This document shows positions 31,374-40,160 of a stretch of DNA of 64,000 bases, piece by piece; the stretch's first letter is position 1; every line of letters starts with the position of its first letter. The notes under the pieces were generated by a model. That model did not search any database and was not told the origin of the DNA. It saw nothing but the letters and a program-made list of their open reading frames with translations. Origin of the DNA: JAGVPT01 sp964439265 (GTDB lineage: Bacteria; Bacteroidota; Ignavibacteria; UBA10030; UBA8401); assembly GCA_964439265.1 (NCBI GenBank), contig CAYTOA010000011.1, positions 19,109 through 83,108 on the forward strand. Reading direction: 5' to 3'. A program made the translations under genes and the position numbers.

Positions 31374-34175
31374 TCAGTGAGCCTCCAGCCAATTTGAGCC
31401 GACGCCGATCTCAACCTCGATCGGGACATTCAGTTTCAACGCGTTCTTCATATTGTCTTCGACGAGTTTGTGCACTGCGGCCTCCTCTTTTTTGATAACT
31501 TCGAAGACCAATTCATCATGGACCTGCAGCAGCATTTTACTCTGCAGGTTTTTTGTTTTGAGGCTTTCGTGAATCCTGATCATCGCGAGCTTGATCATGT
31601 CGGCGGCAGTTCCCTGGATCGGCATGTTGATGGCCTGACGCTCTGCGTTGGACCGGAGGTTTGCGTTCTTGCTGTGAATTTCGGGGAGATAACGGCGGCG
31701 GTCGAGCAGTGTTGCGACAAATCCGTCATGCCTCACCTTCGCGATCGTTTCGGCGATGTACCGATTGACCTTGGGGAAGCGTTCGAAATACTTGGAGATG
31801 ATTTCTTTTGCTTCCGTTTGAGTGATCTCCAGTCGCGACGCCAGACCGAACGGGCCGATGCCGTACATAATTCCGAAATTTACTTCCTTCGCTTTCCTTC
31901 GCATGTCACGGGTAACATCCTTTAGGGGAACGCCGAAGACTTTGGCTGCCGTGGTGGAGTGAATATCTTCGCCTAGCGAAAACGCTTCGAGCAAACCTTC
32001 GTCGCCCGAGATGTGCGCCATAATCCGCAGCTCTATCTGTGAATAATCCGCCGACATGATCTCCATCTCTTTCCCGCCCGGAATGAAGGCGCGCCGAATT
32101 TCCCTGCCGATGTCCGAACGGATCGGAATGTTCTGTAGGTTCGGATCGCTGCTTGAAAGTCTTCCCGTTGCCGCGACGGTCTGATTGAACGAGGTGTGGA
32201 CGCGGCCCGTTGACGCGTGGATAAGCTTCGGCAGTGCGTCGACGTACGTCGATTTCAGCTTCGAAAGTTGACGGTAGTCCAGCATCCTTTCGACGATCGG
32301 ATGTTTTTTCCGCAGCGCTTCCAGTACCGCCACGTCGGTGGAGAAGCCGGTCTTCGTTTTCCTGACAGGAGCCAGTTTGAGTTTGTCGAAGAGGATCACT
32401 GAGAGCTGCTGGGTGGAGTTGATGTTGAATTTTTCGCCCGCGTCGGCATAGATGCCCGCGACCAGATTATCGAGCTGACGCTCCAGATCTTTCGACATTC
32501 CGGAGAGGAAAGGGACATCAATATTGATGCCCGTAAATTCCATGTCCGCCAGAACTCCAATCAAGGGGAATTCTACGTCATTGCAGAGCGATTTCATCCC
32601 TTGGGCCGCGAGTTTGTCGTGCAGAATCTGGGCAAGCTGGAAGGTGATATCTGCATCCTCGGCCGAATAATTTCCGACCTCGGAGGCGGATATCTCCCGG
32701 ATGTCCTTTCTCTCTTTACCAGTACCTGTCAGGTCGTCGAATGACACCATCTTGTAGTTCAGATGTTCCATCGCCAGAGCGTCGAGGTTGTGTTGTCCTT
32801 CGGAGCGGAGAACGTAACTCGCAACCATCGTATCGAACCCGATCCCTTTTGTCCAGATGCCCTTTCGCGAAAAGACAAGCATGTCGTACTTAACGTTTTG
32901 GCCGTACTTTTTCACTTTCTCGTTTTCGAAGATCGGCTTGAGGTCGGCGATGATCTTCTTGAGCGGAAATAATTTTTCCTTTGGGCGCTTTTCCGCCGCT
33001 GAAGCGGGTTCGAACAGCGACGCAGTGCCCATCTGTTCCTCTTTCACAACTTCCACCGGGACGTAGTATGCCTTGCTCGCCTCGAAACAGAACGATACCC
33101 CCACAATCTGGGCCTGCAGAGCATCGGTCGACGTCGTCTCAGTGTCAAAAACAAATTCTTTGGCCTTCTTGAGTTCGGAGAGAAAACGCAAATATTTGGC
33201 ATCGGAATCGACGATGATGTATTCATGCATGGATGTCGTAATATCGCGGGACGCCGCCGACTGCGGCTCAACGCTGACATCGGCAAGGGGCTCGGGCTCG
33301 CCTTCGTGCAGGCGGCGGGCAAGACTGCGGAACTCAAGCTGCAAATATAACGCATGGAGCGCCGGAATATTCTTTTCCGTCGACTTCAGCATATGGAAGT
33401 CGATCGCGACAGGAGCGTTAATATCGATCGTGACCAATTTTTTTGACAGCAGCGCCATTTCTTTGCCGGACCTCAGCTTTTCCTGCAGTCCTTTTTGCGG
33501 GATCTCGTCGATGTGGGCCAGAAGATTCTCGATGGTTCCGTATTTCTTTATCAACGGCTCTGCTGTTTTGGGGCCGACACCCGCGACGCCCGGCACGTTA
33601 TCCGATTGATCGCCGATCAGTCCAAGGATCTCGATGACCTGGTCAGGCGGCACGCCAAACTTATCCATGACGCCCGCCTCGCCGACGATCTCGTCGTCAT
33701 TTCCCCCTTTCCCCGGGCGATACAATTTCACGGCTGGCGACACCAGCTGCATGAAATCTTTGTCGCTGGTGACAAGAAACGTCTCCACTTTTTCTTTTTC
33801 CGCCCGCTTGGCGAGCGTGCCGATCACATCATCCGCTTCGAAGCCCGGAAGTTCGACCACCGGGACGTTGAACGCGCGGACGACTGCTTTCAGTGTGTCC
33901 ATCATCGCGGACATGTCTTCCGGCATTTTTTGCCGTGTTGCTTTGTATTCAGGATATGCCTTATGCCGGAAGGTCGGTTCAATGGTGTCGAAAACCACTG
34001 CGATGTAATCAGGCTTTTTCTCGTCGAGGATCTTGTTCAGATAATTCACAAAACCGAATACTGCGCTTGTGTTCTCTCCTTTTGAGTTTATCAATGGGTT
34101 CCTGATAAAGGCAAAGTACGAGCGATAGGCGAGCGCCATTCCGTCCAGAAGATACAGAGTCGGTTTTGTCTTCAT
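31374..34175 (-). CDS. polA: DNA polymerase I
   Basis: A 933-residue three-domain enzyme. The 5' nuclease domain (about 1-290) has LLDGMALAYRSYFA, VTSDKDFMQLV, GLIGDQSDNVPGV and GPKTAEPLIKKYG. The 3'-5' proofreading domain (about 330-520) keeps the acidic FDTETTSTD and YSAEDADIT motifs, so proofreading is probably active. The polymerase domain (about 560-933) has SADYSQIELRIMAHIS, RRKAKEVNFGIMYGI and QVHDELVFEV. It replaces primers and fills repair gaps. The start lies 27 bases after the -10-proximal region of a minus-strand promoter. It is monocistronic between converging and diverging neighbours. Confidence 0.97.
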   Translation of the reverse strand: MKTKPTLYLLDGMALAYRSYFAFIRNPLINSKGENTSAVFGFVNYLNKILDEKKPDYIAVVFDTIEPTFRHKAYPEYKATRQKMPEDMSAMMDTLKAVVRAFNVPVVELPGFEADDVIGTLAKRAEKEKVETFLVTSDKDFMQLVSPAVKLYRPGKGGNDDEIVGEAGVMDKFGVPPDQVIEILGLIGDQSDNVPGVAGVGPKTAEPLIKKYGTIENLLAHIDEIPQKGLQEKLRSGKEMALLSKKLVTIDINAPVAIDFHMLKSTEKNIPALHALYLQLEFRSLARRLHEGEPEPLADVSVEPQSAASRDITTSMHEYIIVDSDAKYLRFLSELKKAKEFVFDTETTSTDALQAQIVGVSFCFEASKAYYVPVEVVKEEQMGTASLFEPASAAEKRPKEKLFPLKKIIADLKPIFENEKVKKYGQNVKYDMLVFSRKGIWTKGIGFDTMVASYVLRSEGQHNLDALAMEHLNYKMVSFDDLTGTGKERKDIREISASEVGNYSAEDADITFQLAQILHDKLAAQGMKSLCNDVEFPLIGVLADMEFTGINIDVPFLSGMSKDLERQLDNLVAGIYADAGEKFNINSTQQLSVILFDKLKLAPVRKTKTGFSTDVAVLEALRKKHPIVERMLDYRQLSKLKSTYVDALPKLIHASTGRVHTSFNQTVAATGRLSSSDPNLQNIPIRSDIGREIRRAFIPGGKEMEIMSADYSQIELRIMAHISGDEGLLEAFSLGEDIHSTTAAKVFGVPLKDVTRDMRRKAKEVNFGIMYGIGPFGLASRLEITQTEAKEIISKYFERFPKVNRYIAETIAKVRHDGFVATLLDRRRYLPEIHSKNANLRSNAERQAINMPIQGTAADMIKLAMIRIHESLKTKNLQSKMLLQVHDELVFEVIKKEEAAVHKLVEDNMKNALKLNVPIEVEIGVGSNWLEAH

Positions 34176-34208
34176 TGAGGTCGTGTGTTAGGAGTTTGGG
34201 TATTGCAA

Positions 34209-34237
34209 AATATACCCAATGGGATCTCAAATTGCAA
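34209..34237 (-). promoter_or_regulatory. Promoter of polA
   Basis: On the minus strand, TTGCAA (34237-34232), 17 bases and TATATT (34214-34209), followed by TTG. The polA start at 34175 would have a leader of about 27 bases. Confidence 0.7.
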
Positions 34238-34259
34238 AATAGAAAAATGGATTGCACCA

Positions 34260-34285
34260 GGGACCCTTCGGAAGGGTTCGGTCCC
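34260..34285. repeat. Short palindrome between polA and the DMT transporter
   Basis: GGGACC (34260-34265) pairs with GGTCCC (34280-34285), and inside it ACCCTTC faces GAAGGGT, so two alternative hairpins exist. It lies between two back-to-back promoters. It has the CCCTTCGG flavour of the other palindromes in the window and may be a repeat relic. Confidence 0.5.
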
Positions 34286-34295
34286 ACGAAAGCTG

Positions 34296-34324
34296 TTGAA
34301 AAAACCGCAAGCCTTCTGTATATT
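34296..34324 (+). promoter_or_regulatory. Promoter of the DMT transporter
   Basis: TTGAAA (34296-34301), 17 bases, TATATT (34319-34324). The position excludes any start codon upstream of about 34331 and supports ATG 34349. Confidence 0.65.
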
Positions 34325-34348
34325 CTTGGATCAAAAATTGCGGTCCAT

Positions 34349-35206
34349 ATGATTTATATTCTCATTGTCATCCAGGTTCTGCTCGCAAGCGGAACGCATC
34401 TCGTCGCAAAAGCCGTCGTCTCAGACGTGGATCCGGTCACCCTTACGTTCCTGAGAACATGCGTCTCGAGCGCCGCCCTGCTCATCGTATTTGTTATCAG
34501 AGAAAAAAAGATCAAGATACAAAGGGAAGACTACGGGAAGATGCTGTGGCTGGCGTTCATCGTTATTCCATTGAATCAGTTCTTATTCCTGTATGGGATC
34601 AAGTATACAACCGCGGCAAACGCAGCTTTGCTCTATGCGACCACACCGGTGCTTGTATTGGTCTTCTCTCATCTCATGTTAGGAGAAAACCTGACAAAGC
34701 AAAAAATAGCCGGGGTTGTCATCGCATTTTGCGGTGTAGCGGTAATAATATTCGAACATGGCGTGAGCCTTTCTTCGGACTATACCTACGGTAACGTCGT
34801 CATGTTCGTCGCCGTAATCGCCTGGTCGTTGTATACAATCCAGGGAAAGCCGATGGTCGTTAAATATGGCGCCTTTCATGTTGCCTCGCTTTCGATGATA
34901 GGCGGGATGATACTCTTCCTTCCCTTAGGAATTTACGGCGTGAGCCGCTTTGAACTCTCCACGCTGACAATATCCCATTGGGAAGGAATTCTCTATCTTG
35001 GTCTGGGGACTTCTGTGATTTCGTACTTCTTATGGTATTATGCGATCGGAAAGCTGGAGACGACGAAAGTAGCAATATTCGCAAACGCCCAACCGATTGT
35101 CACGAGCGTTCTCTCATATTACTTCCTGCATCAACTCATTAGTCGACATTTTGCCGCCGGGGCCATTGTCACACTTTTCGGAGTAGTCCTGACGGAACTC
35201 GGATAG
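34349..35206 (+). CDS. EamA/DMT-family transporter
   Basis: A 285-residue inner-membrane protein with about ten hydrophobic segments arranged as two EamA repeats. It has GTHLVAKAVVSDVDP in the first, YTTAANAALLYATTPVLVLVFSHLMLGE at the end of the first repeat, and GTSVISYFLWYYAI and FANAQPIVTSVLSYYFL in the second. DMT proteins export small metabolites; the substrate cannot be told. The frame is open 183 bases further upstream, but the promoter at 34296-34324 shows that the extension is not translated. Confidence 0.88.
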   Translation: MIYILIVIQVLLASGTHLVAKAVVSDVDPVTLTFLRTCVSSAALLIVFVIREKKIKIQREDYGKMLWLAFIVIPLNQFLFLYGIKYTTAANAALLYATTPVLVLVFSHLMLGENLTKQKIAGVVIAFCGVAVIIFEHGVSLSSDYTYGNVVMFVAVIAWSLYTIQGKPMVVKYGAFHVASLSMIGGMILFLPLGIYGVSRFELSTLTISHWEGILYLGLGTSVISYFLWYYAIGKLETTKVAIFANAQPIVTSVLSYYFLHQLISRHFAAGAIVTLFGVVLTELG

Positions 35207-35285
35207 TTTTGAACCCTGTTATCCTGCAAATAGCCCGCTTAATCTGAAATTTCAATCACTTCCAGTAATCCGTTCAAATTTTCCC

Positions 35286-35313
35286 TTGACTTTATTTCAT
35301 TGATTGTTATATT
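35286..35313 (+). promoter_or_regulatory. Promoter of the LysM transglycosylase gene
   Basis: TTGACT (35286-35291), 16 bases, TATATT (35308-35313) followed by TC. The transcript would begin near 35320, with GAGGAG at 35347-35352 just before the ATG. Confidence 0.7.
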
Positions 35314-35354
35314 TCTATGTAGATAGGATTAATATTTAACGACTTTGAGGAGTA

Positions 35355-37850
35355 ATGCCCAAACGTGTATATTGGTTACCGCTGTTTTTCATAAGTTTAT
35401 TCGCCAGTTTGGGCTCAAACTGGACGCTCCTGCAGGCTCAACCGCATGATCGGAAGGTCACATCCAATCCATCCCTCCTTGCCTCTATAATAAAGCCGTC
35501 AATACCTGACCCCAATCTTGTAGACGCCGGTTCTATCACTAAGGATACCAATTCATCGACTTTGTTATCGACTGGCGCAGAGTCAAAGATCCTCAAAAGC
35601 GGAATAGACTCTTCCGGCATCGCACTTTCGGATTCAGCCGATGAAGGGGACGAAAAGGTCATTGCTGTGCGGTTGGAATCGGCAAGGCAGCATTACCTCT
35701 CCGCTCTCCAGGCGCAGACAATGGGAGATTCTGTTCTCTCTGCTGATGAATTTGAGCAGGCCATCGGTATTCTCAACGAGATCAGTTACTATCCTGACAT
35801 CGAGAACAACCAGGAATATAATGACCTGAGCCGGAGCGTCGTTGAAGACTACGAAAAGTATATTGCGAGCATCGACGAACTTGGCCCGCAGAGCTCGATA
35901 TTTGCATTGCGCGAGAAATTGAACCTCGACATTGAGAACATCGACATCTCAAAAATCAAAATACCGAATGTCCCCATTCCTGAAACCACTATACCGATGA
36001 AAATGAACGATCTTGTCGAAAGGAACATCATGTTCTTCATCGACAAAGGCCGAGACCATTTTGAGCGATGGCTCTATCTGTCAGGAAAATATTTCCCCGC
36101 CATCGGACGGATTTTTACGGAGGAGGGAGTGCCCCAAGAAATGCGGTATCTTGCAATGATGGAGAGCGGCCTTAATCCATCCGCGAGGTCATGGGCAAAA
36201 GCTGTTGGCATGTGGCAATTCATGAAAGGGACAGGAGCGTTGTACGGCCTGAAGGGAAACTACTGGTACGACGAAAGGCGGGATTATGAGAAGGCAACGC
36301 GCGCGGCTGCCCGTTACCTCAAAGACCTACACGATCAATACGGAGACTGGGCTCTCGCGATAGCGGCGTACAATTCCGGGGGCGGAAGGATCAACCGGGG
36401 AATCCGAAGAAGCCATACGAACGATTATTGGTCCATGCGCCGATACCTGCCGCGCGAAACACGGAATTATGTGCCGCAGTTCATCGCCGTGTCGTTGATG
36501 GCAATGAATCCGGAGGCGTACGGTTTCAAGGGCATATCACGGGCTGACAGCCTCGCGTATGAATATGTGACCGTTGACGACTGCGTCGACCTGGATGTGC
36601 TGGCCGATTGCGCAGGTACGACTGCGGAAACGCTGAGAGAATTGAATCCCGAGTTGATTCAGTGGTGTACTCCTCCAAATTATCGCGGCTACAAGCTAAG
36701 GATCCCTGCCGGGTCAATAGACGCTTTTTCAAAAAAGTATGCCCTCATTCCCGACGATCAGAAACGTCAATGGGCGGAACACAAGATTCGCCGCGGGGAC
36801 ACTCCTGGGGGAATTGCAAGAAAGTACGGTATTGCGACGTCGGTTCTGCTTGAAGTGAATAAGCTTTCAAAGAGAAGCCGGCTGAAGATCGGGAATTATC
36901 TCATCATCCCGATATCGAAAAAGAGACTGCTGGCGGCGAATGCGCAGGCCGCAGCTGAGCCTGTTATTCAACAGGAACAAGAGCCGGTTCAGAAATCAAG
37001 GCCGGCTGCTCCCCGTATCCGCCGCCGTGAGAAGCTTGTGCCGGCCGGCCGGGATAAGATCGCCTATGTCGTAAGAAAGAAGGACACTCTCGGGCATATC
37101 GCGGAGTGGTTTGACGTTCGGGCGAGCGACTTGAGGAATTGGAATAATATTCCGTACGGACGGTCGATCCAGATCGGTCAAACGATCAATGTATGGGTCC
37201 CCGCGGAAAAACTGGACCAGTATTCAAAAATCGTTTCGATGAATTTCGAACAGAAGAACTCATTGAAAAGCGGTCATCCGGCAACACTCTCGGCGAGTAT
37301 CAGCGGTGGAGAACAGGTTGATGACCGGAACCACTGGGTCAAGCACGTTGTCAAGAGAGGCGAGACGCTTGAGAAAATAGCCGGTGACTATAATGTCGCC
37401 ATTGCCGACCTGAAGAGTTGGAATAAGATTCGGCGGAGCAGAATTTATGCCGGACAGCCGCTTGAAGTTTACGTTGAGCCCTCGGCGGGCGCGTCTGTGG
37501 AACAGGTGCCGGCACAAAAACAAGATCCCGTAAAAGCCTCCCCCGTAAAGCAGAAAACGATACGCCACAGGGTCAGGAGAGGCGAAACGCTGGAAAAAAT
37601 TGCAGGTATGTACAACGTTTCGATCTCAGACATAAAAAAATGGAATCGGCTCTCGACGTCCCGAGTTCTTTCCGGAAAAAAACTTAAGATTGTGCTCACC
37701 TCAGAAAATATCGATTACTACCGCGTCCGGACGGGCGATACCTTATGGGAGATATCAAAAAAATTCGGTGTTTCGATTGACGATATTCAGCGCTGGAATG
37801 CTTTGGCTGCCGACATAAGGGTTGGAGAGAAGCTCGTTATTTACCACTGA
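35355..37850 (+). CDS. mltD: LysM lytic murein transglycosylase, MltD-like
   Basis: An 831-residue secreted cell-wall enzyme. A signal-type N-terminus (about 1-28) precedes ~190 residues of low-complexity and helical sequence. An SLT lysozyme-like domain (about 245-370) has the catalytic Glu270 in MMESGLNPSARS and later AVGMWQFMKGTGALYGL and ALAIAAYNSGGGRINR. Five LysM repeats follow (starting near residues 475, 573, 658, 733 and 785), each with a RRGDT/RRGET-like motif, for peptidoglycan binding. MltD usually has two to three LysM repeats, so five is on the high side. It cleaves glycan strands with 1,6-anhydro ends. Confidence 0.92.
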   Translation: MPKRVYWLPLFFISLFASLGSNWTLLQAQPHDRKVTSNPSLLASIIKPSIPDPNLVDAGSITKDTNSSTLLSTGAESKILKSGIDSSGIALSDSADEGDEKVIAVRLESARQHYLSALQAQTMGDSVLSADEFEQAIGILNEISYYPDIENNQEYNDLSRSVVEDYEKYIASIDELGPQSSIFALREKLNLDIENIDISKIKIPNVPIPETTIPMKMNDLVERNIMFFIDKGRDHFERWLYLSGKYFPAIGRIFTEEGVPQEMRYLAMMESGLNPSARSWAKAVGMWQFMKGTGALYGLKGNYWYDERRDYEKATRAAARYLKDLHDQYGDWALAIAAYNSGGGRINRGIRRSHTNDYWSMRRYLPRETRNYVPQFIAVSLMAMNPEAYGFKGISRADSLAYEYVTVDDCVDLDVLADCAGTTAETLRELNPELIQWCTPPNYRGYKLRIPAGSIDAFSKKYALIPDDQKRQWAEHKIRRGDTPGGIARKYGIATSVLLEVNKLSKRSRLKIGNYLIIPISKKRLLAANAQAAAEPVIQQEQEPVQKSRPAAPRIRRREKLVPAGRDKIAYVVRKKDTLGHIAEWFDVRASDLRNWNNIPYGRSIQIGQTINVWVPAEKLDQYSKIVSMNFEQKNSLKSGHPATLSASISGGEQVDDRNHWVKHVVKRGETLEKIAGDYNVAIADLKSWNKIRRSRIYAGQPLEVYVEPSAGASVEQVPAQKQDPVKASPVKQKTIRHRVRRGETLEKIAGMYNVSISDIKKWNRLSTSRVLSGKKLKIVLTSENIDYYRVRTGDTLWEISKKFGVSIDDIQRWNALAADIRVGEKLVIYH

Positions 37851-37896
37851 GGCTGTTACCGCAGTATTGCTCTTTTGTTAATTAATTATTCCTGCC

Positions 37897-37925
37897 TTGA
37901 TTCTTTTTCAATATGCGCGTATATT
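37897..37925 (+). promoter_or_regulatory. Promoter of the envelope/secretion cluster
   Basis: TTGATT (37897-37902), 17 bases, TATATT (37920-37925) followed by CC. It excludes the in-frame TTG at 37897 as a start codon for the first gene of the cluster. Confidence 0.65.
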
Positions 37926-38013
37926 CCAACGCGATATAGTTGTTTCGGAGAGCTCACCGTTCTTCAAAAAAAATCTTCTTACGGAAGGATTCACCCTTAC
38001 TTTTTGGTACCAC

Positions 38014-40104
38014 TTGCATACGCCGTCCCTTCGAAATATCATCGTAGCATTGTTTCTGCCGCTTCTTCTTTGTCCAGAACTGGGATTCGCTCAGACTACT
38101 TCTGATAACAGCTATACCAATATAGGCAACATCGGTTTAGCCATAACGAGTTTTGGCAGCATAGGTAATCAGTTTAACGCGTCATTCTGGCCGGCGCAGC
38201 CATCTTGCGAGTATCCTTTTTCTCCCGTGCGTTCGCGGATAGAACACCTTTTCAATGGTGGGTTATGGGTCGGCGGCTACCGGAATGGGCAGGGGCCTTT
38301 TGTCAGCACCGTAACCACGGATTATTACAGCAGCCCATCTGAATTCACGCAGCCCCTGGACAGCGGGCTGACACAGCGCAGCTCACTTCTCAATTCTCGC
38401 TACTATTCCCCAGCTGGTGTGAGCCATCAGGATTACATTGCAGAATTCACCGACTCTAACACGGTCGATCCGGGAACGAATCAGGTGATCGTCGGCCATA
38501 TTCCTCTCAACGTTTCCGTTCACGAGGAGACATATGCATGGGAGTATCCGATAGCTAATTTTTTTGTGATCTTGACTTTCAGGCTGACCAACACGGGTGC
38601 GACTCCAATCGATTCGTTGTTCGTTGGGTTCGTCGACGATTTCGCAGTTAGGAATACGAACCATCGACTCCCGACGGAAGGAACATCCTTCTACAGCGGA
38701 ACTGGGATTGGTTATGTCGATTCGCTCCGTTTGGCATACGCGTTCGATGCGGATCACAAGTCAACCGACCTGCCGACCGATAATTATGTCTCGATCAAAC
38801 TTCTCGGTGTTGATCCTCTCAACTCAGTGATCAAGTCCCAGCCGGCGTACCTTGATTCGATCAACCGGTATACCCATTTTTCCGCGTGGCAGTACCATCA
38901 GTCAACGGGTGATCCAAATCTTTTGACGCCGGGGACGTCAGATGCTTTACAATTTGAGAAACTGGAAACTTCTTTGCCGTTTGATTACTACACTAATCCG
39001 AAGAATGCAAGTTATCTGGGTACGCCTGGAAACAGGTACGCCCTTCTTTCCGTCGGGCCGGCAGAGATGCTCCCGGGCGCGACAGTTACGGTGACGTTCG
39101 CGATCGTATGTGCGCCTAAATTCGATACGGGTATTCCTACCGATTACCAGAATAATGTTGTAGCGTCGAGGAAGACGCTGTACGATAATGCGACCTGGGC
39201 CCAGCGTACTTACAACGGTGAGGACAAAAACGGCAACGGCATTCTCGACCCGGGAGAAGATCTGGACGGGAACGGAGCGATCACCCGTTATATTTTCCCG
39301 AACATCCTTCCCCCGCCGCACGTGCACGTGGAACCGGGAAATGCGCAAGCGACTATCTATTGGGACGACACACCGGAAAATGTCATCGATCCGCTTCTGA
39401 ACCGGAAGAACTTTGAGGGCTACAGGATCTACAAGTCGGTCCCCGGATATGATTTCCAGGGTGTTCAAAATCCTTATCAAGAAATTGCCGATTTCGACCT
39501 GGTCGATTCGATCGGTCTCGATGCGGGAATGCCGATGAAGTTAACTTCGCCAAAACAGTTTCCGGGCGACCCGTCTCAATATGTCTATAAGTACAACGTT
39601 CCGTTCCTTTTGGACGGATGGCAGTATTTATTCGGAGTTGAGGCATACGACAAAGGAGACCCGGCTTCTGGGACACCTAGCCAATCTTCCATCCGGGCAA
39701 CGGATAAAGTTTTTCCCGGCCCGTCTGCGGCAGCTGGCGATTCCCTCGCCATTGGAGTTTTTCCGAATCCTTATTATACCAGAGCAACCTGGGATGGCGT
39801 GGGCGAGCGGGAAAGGAAAATATATTTTTACAATCTTCCCGCAAAATGCGAGATCAGGATATATACGATCGCGGGCGACGTTGTGGCGACGCTTGAGCAT
39901 GATGCTGCATCCTATAACGGATCCGGCATACAGTGGTTCCAGCACTATGATTCGGACAACTCTCAGCGCATGCCCGGCGGCTTGCACGCATGGGATCTGA
40001 TCACCAGCGCAGACCAGGCGATCGCAACAGGACTTTATTTATTCACCGTGAAAAATGCGAGCACCGGAGAGATCAAACGAGGGAAATTCTTAATAATAAA
40101 ATAA
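38014..40104 (+). CDS. Secreted protein with C-terminal type IX-style sorting domain
   Basis: About 696 residues if it starts at TTG 38014; the true start is uncertain because no ATG or clear ribosome binding site is in frame before the signal sequence NIIVALFLPLLLCPELGFAQ. The mature part is beta-rich with many Thr/Ser/Asp. It has a calcium-type stretch DKNGNGILDPGEDLDGNG near residue 410, a fibronectin-like region, and a C-terminal domain GVFPNPYYTRATWDG ... GLYLFTVKNASTGEIKRGKFLI. That domain is a variant of the sorting tail used for export to the surface. It is the first gene of the cluster and has no recognised enzymatic motif. Confidence 0.8.
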   Translation: MHTPSLRNIIVALFLPLLLCPELGFAQTTSDNSYTNIGNIGLAITSFGSIGNQFNASFWPAQPSCEYPFSPVRSRIEHLFNGGLWVGGYRNGQGPFVSTVTTDYYSSPSEFTQPLDSGLTQRSSLLNSRYYSPAGVSHQDYIAEFTDSNTVDPGTNQVIVGHIPLNVSVHEETYAWEYPIANFFVILTFRLTNTGATPIDSLFVGFVDDFAVRNTNHRLPTEGTSFYSGTGIGYVDSLRLAYAFDADHKSTDLPTDNYVSIKLLGVDPLNSVIKSQPAYLDSINRYTHFSAWQYHQSTGDPNLLTPGTSDALQFEKLETSLPFDYYTNPKNASYLGTPGNRYALLSVGPAEMLPGATVTVTFAIVCAPKFDTGIPTDYQNNVVASRKTLYDNATWAQRTYNGEDKNGNGILDPGEDLDGNGAITRYIFPNILPPPHVHVEPGNAQATIYWDDTPENVIDPLLNRKNFEGYRIYKSVPGYDFQGVQNPYQEIADFDLVDSIGLDAGMPMKLTSPKQFPGDPSQYVYKYNVPFLLDGWQYLFGVEAYDKGDPASGTPSQSSIRATDKVFPGPSAAAGDSLAIGVFPNPYYTRATWDGVGERERKIYFYNLPAKCEIRIYTIAGDVVATLEHDAASYNGSGIQWFQHYDSDNSQRMPGGLHAWDLITSADQAIATGLYLFTVKNASTGEIKRGKFLIIK

Positions 40105-40160
40105 ATGTACGATGACGCAGACCACAGAAAGTGTTCTGCGAAAACACAAGGAGGATTGAA

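Noticed and set aside
34166..34348. N-terminal extension of the DMT transporter
   Set aside because: It covers both promoters and a palindromic repeat; the hydrophobic protein begins naturally at ATG 34349.
37897..37899. TTG 37897 as start of the first sorting-domain protein
   Set aside because: It coincides with the -35 box of a well-spaced promoter, so it would lie upstream of the transcript.
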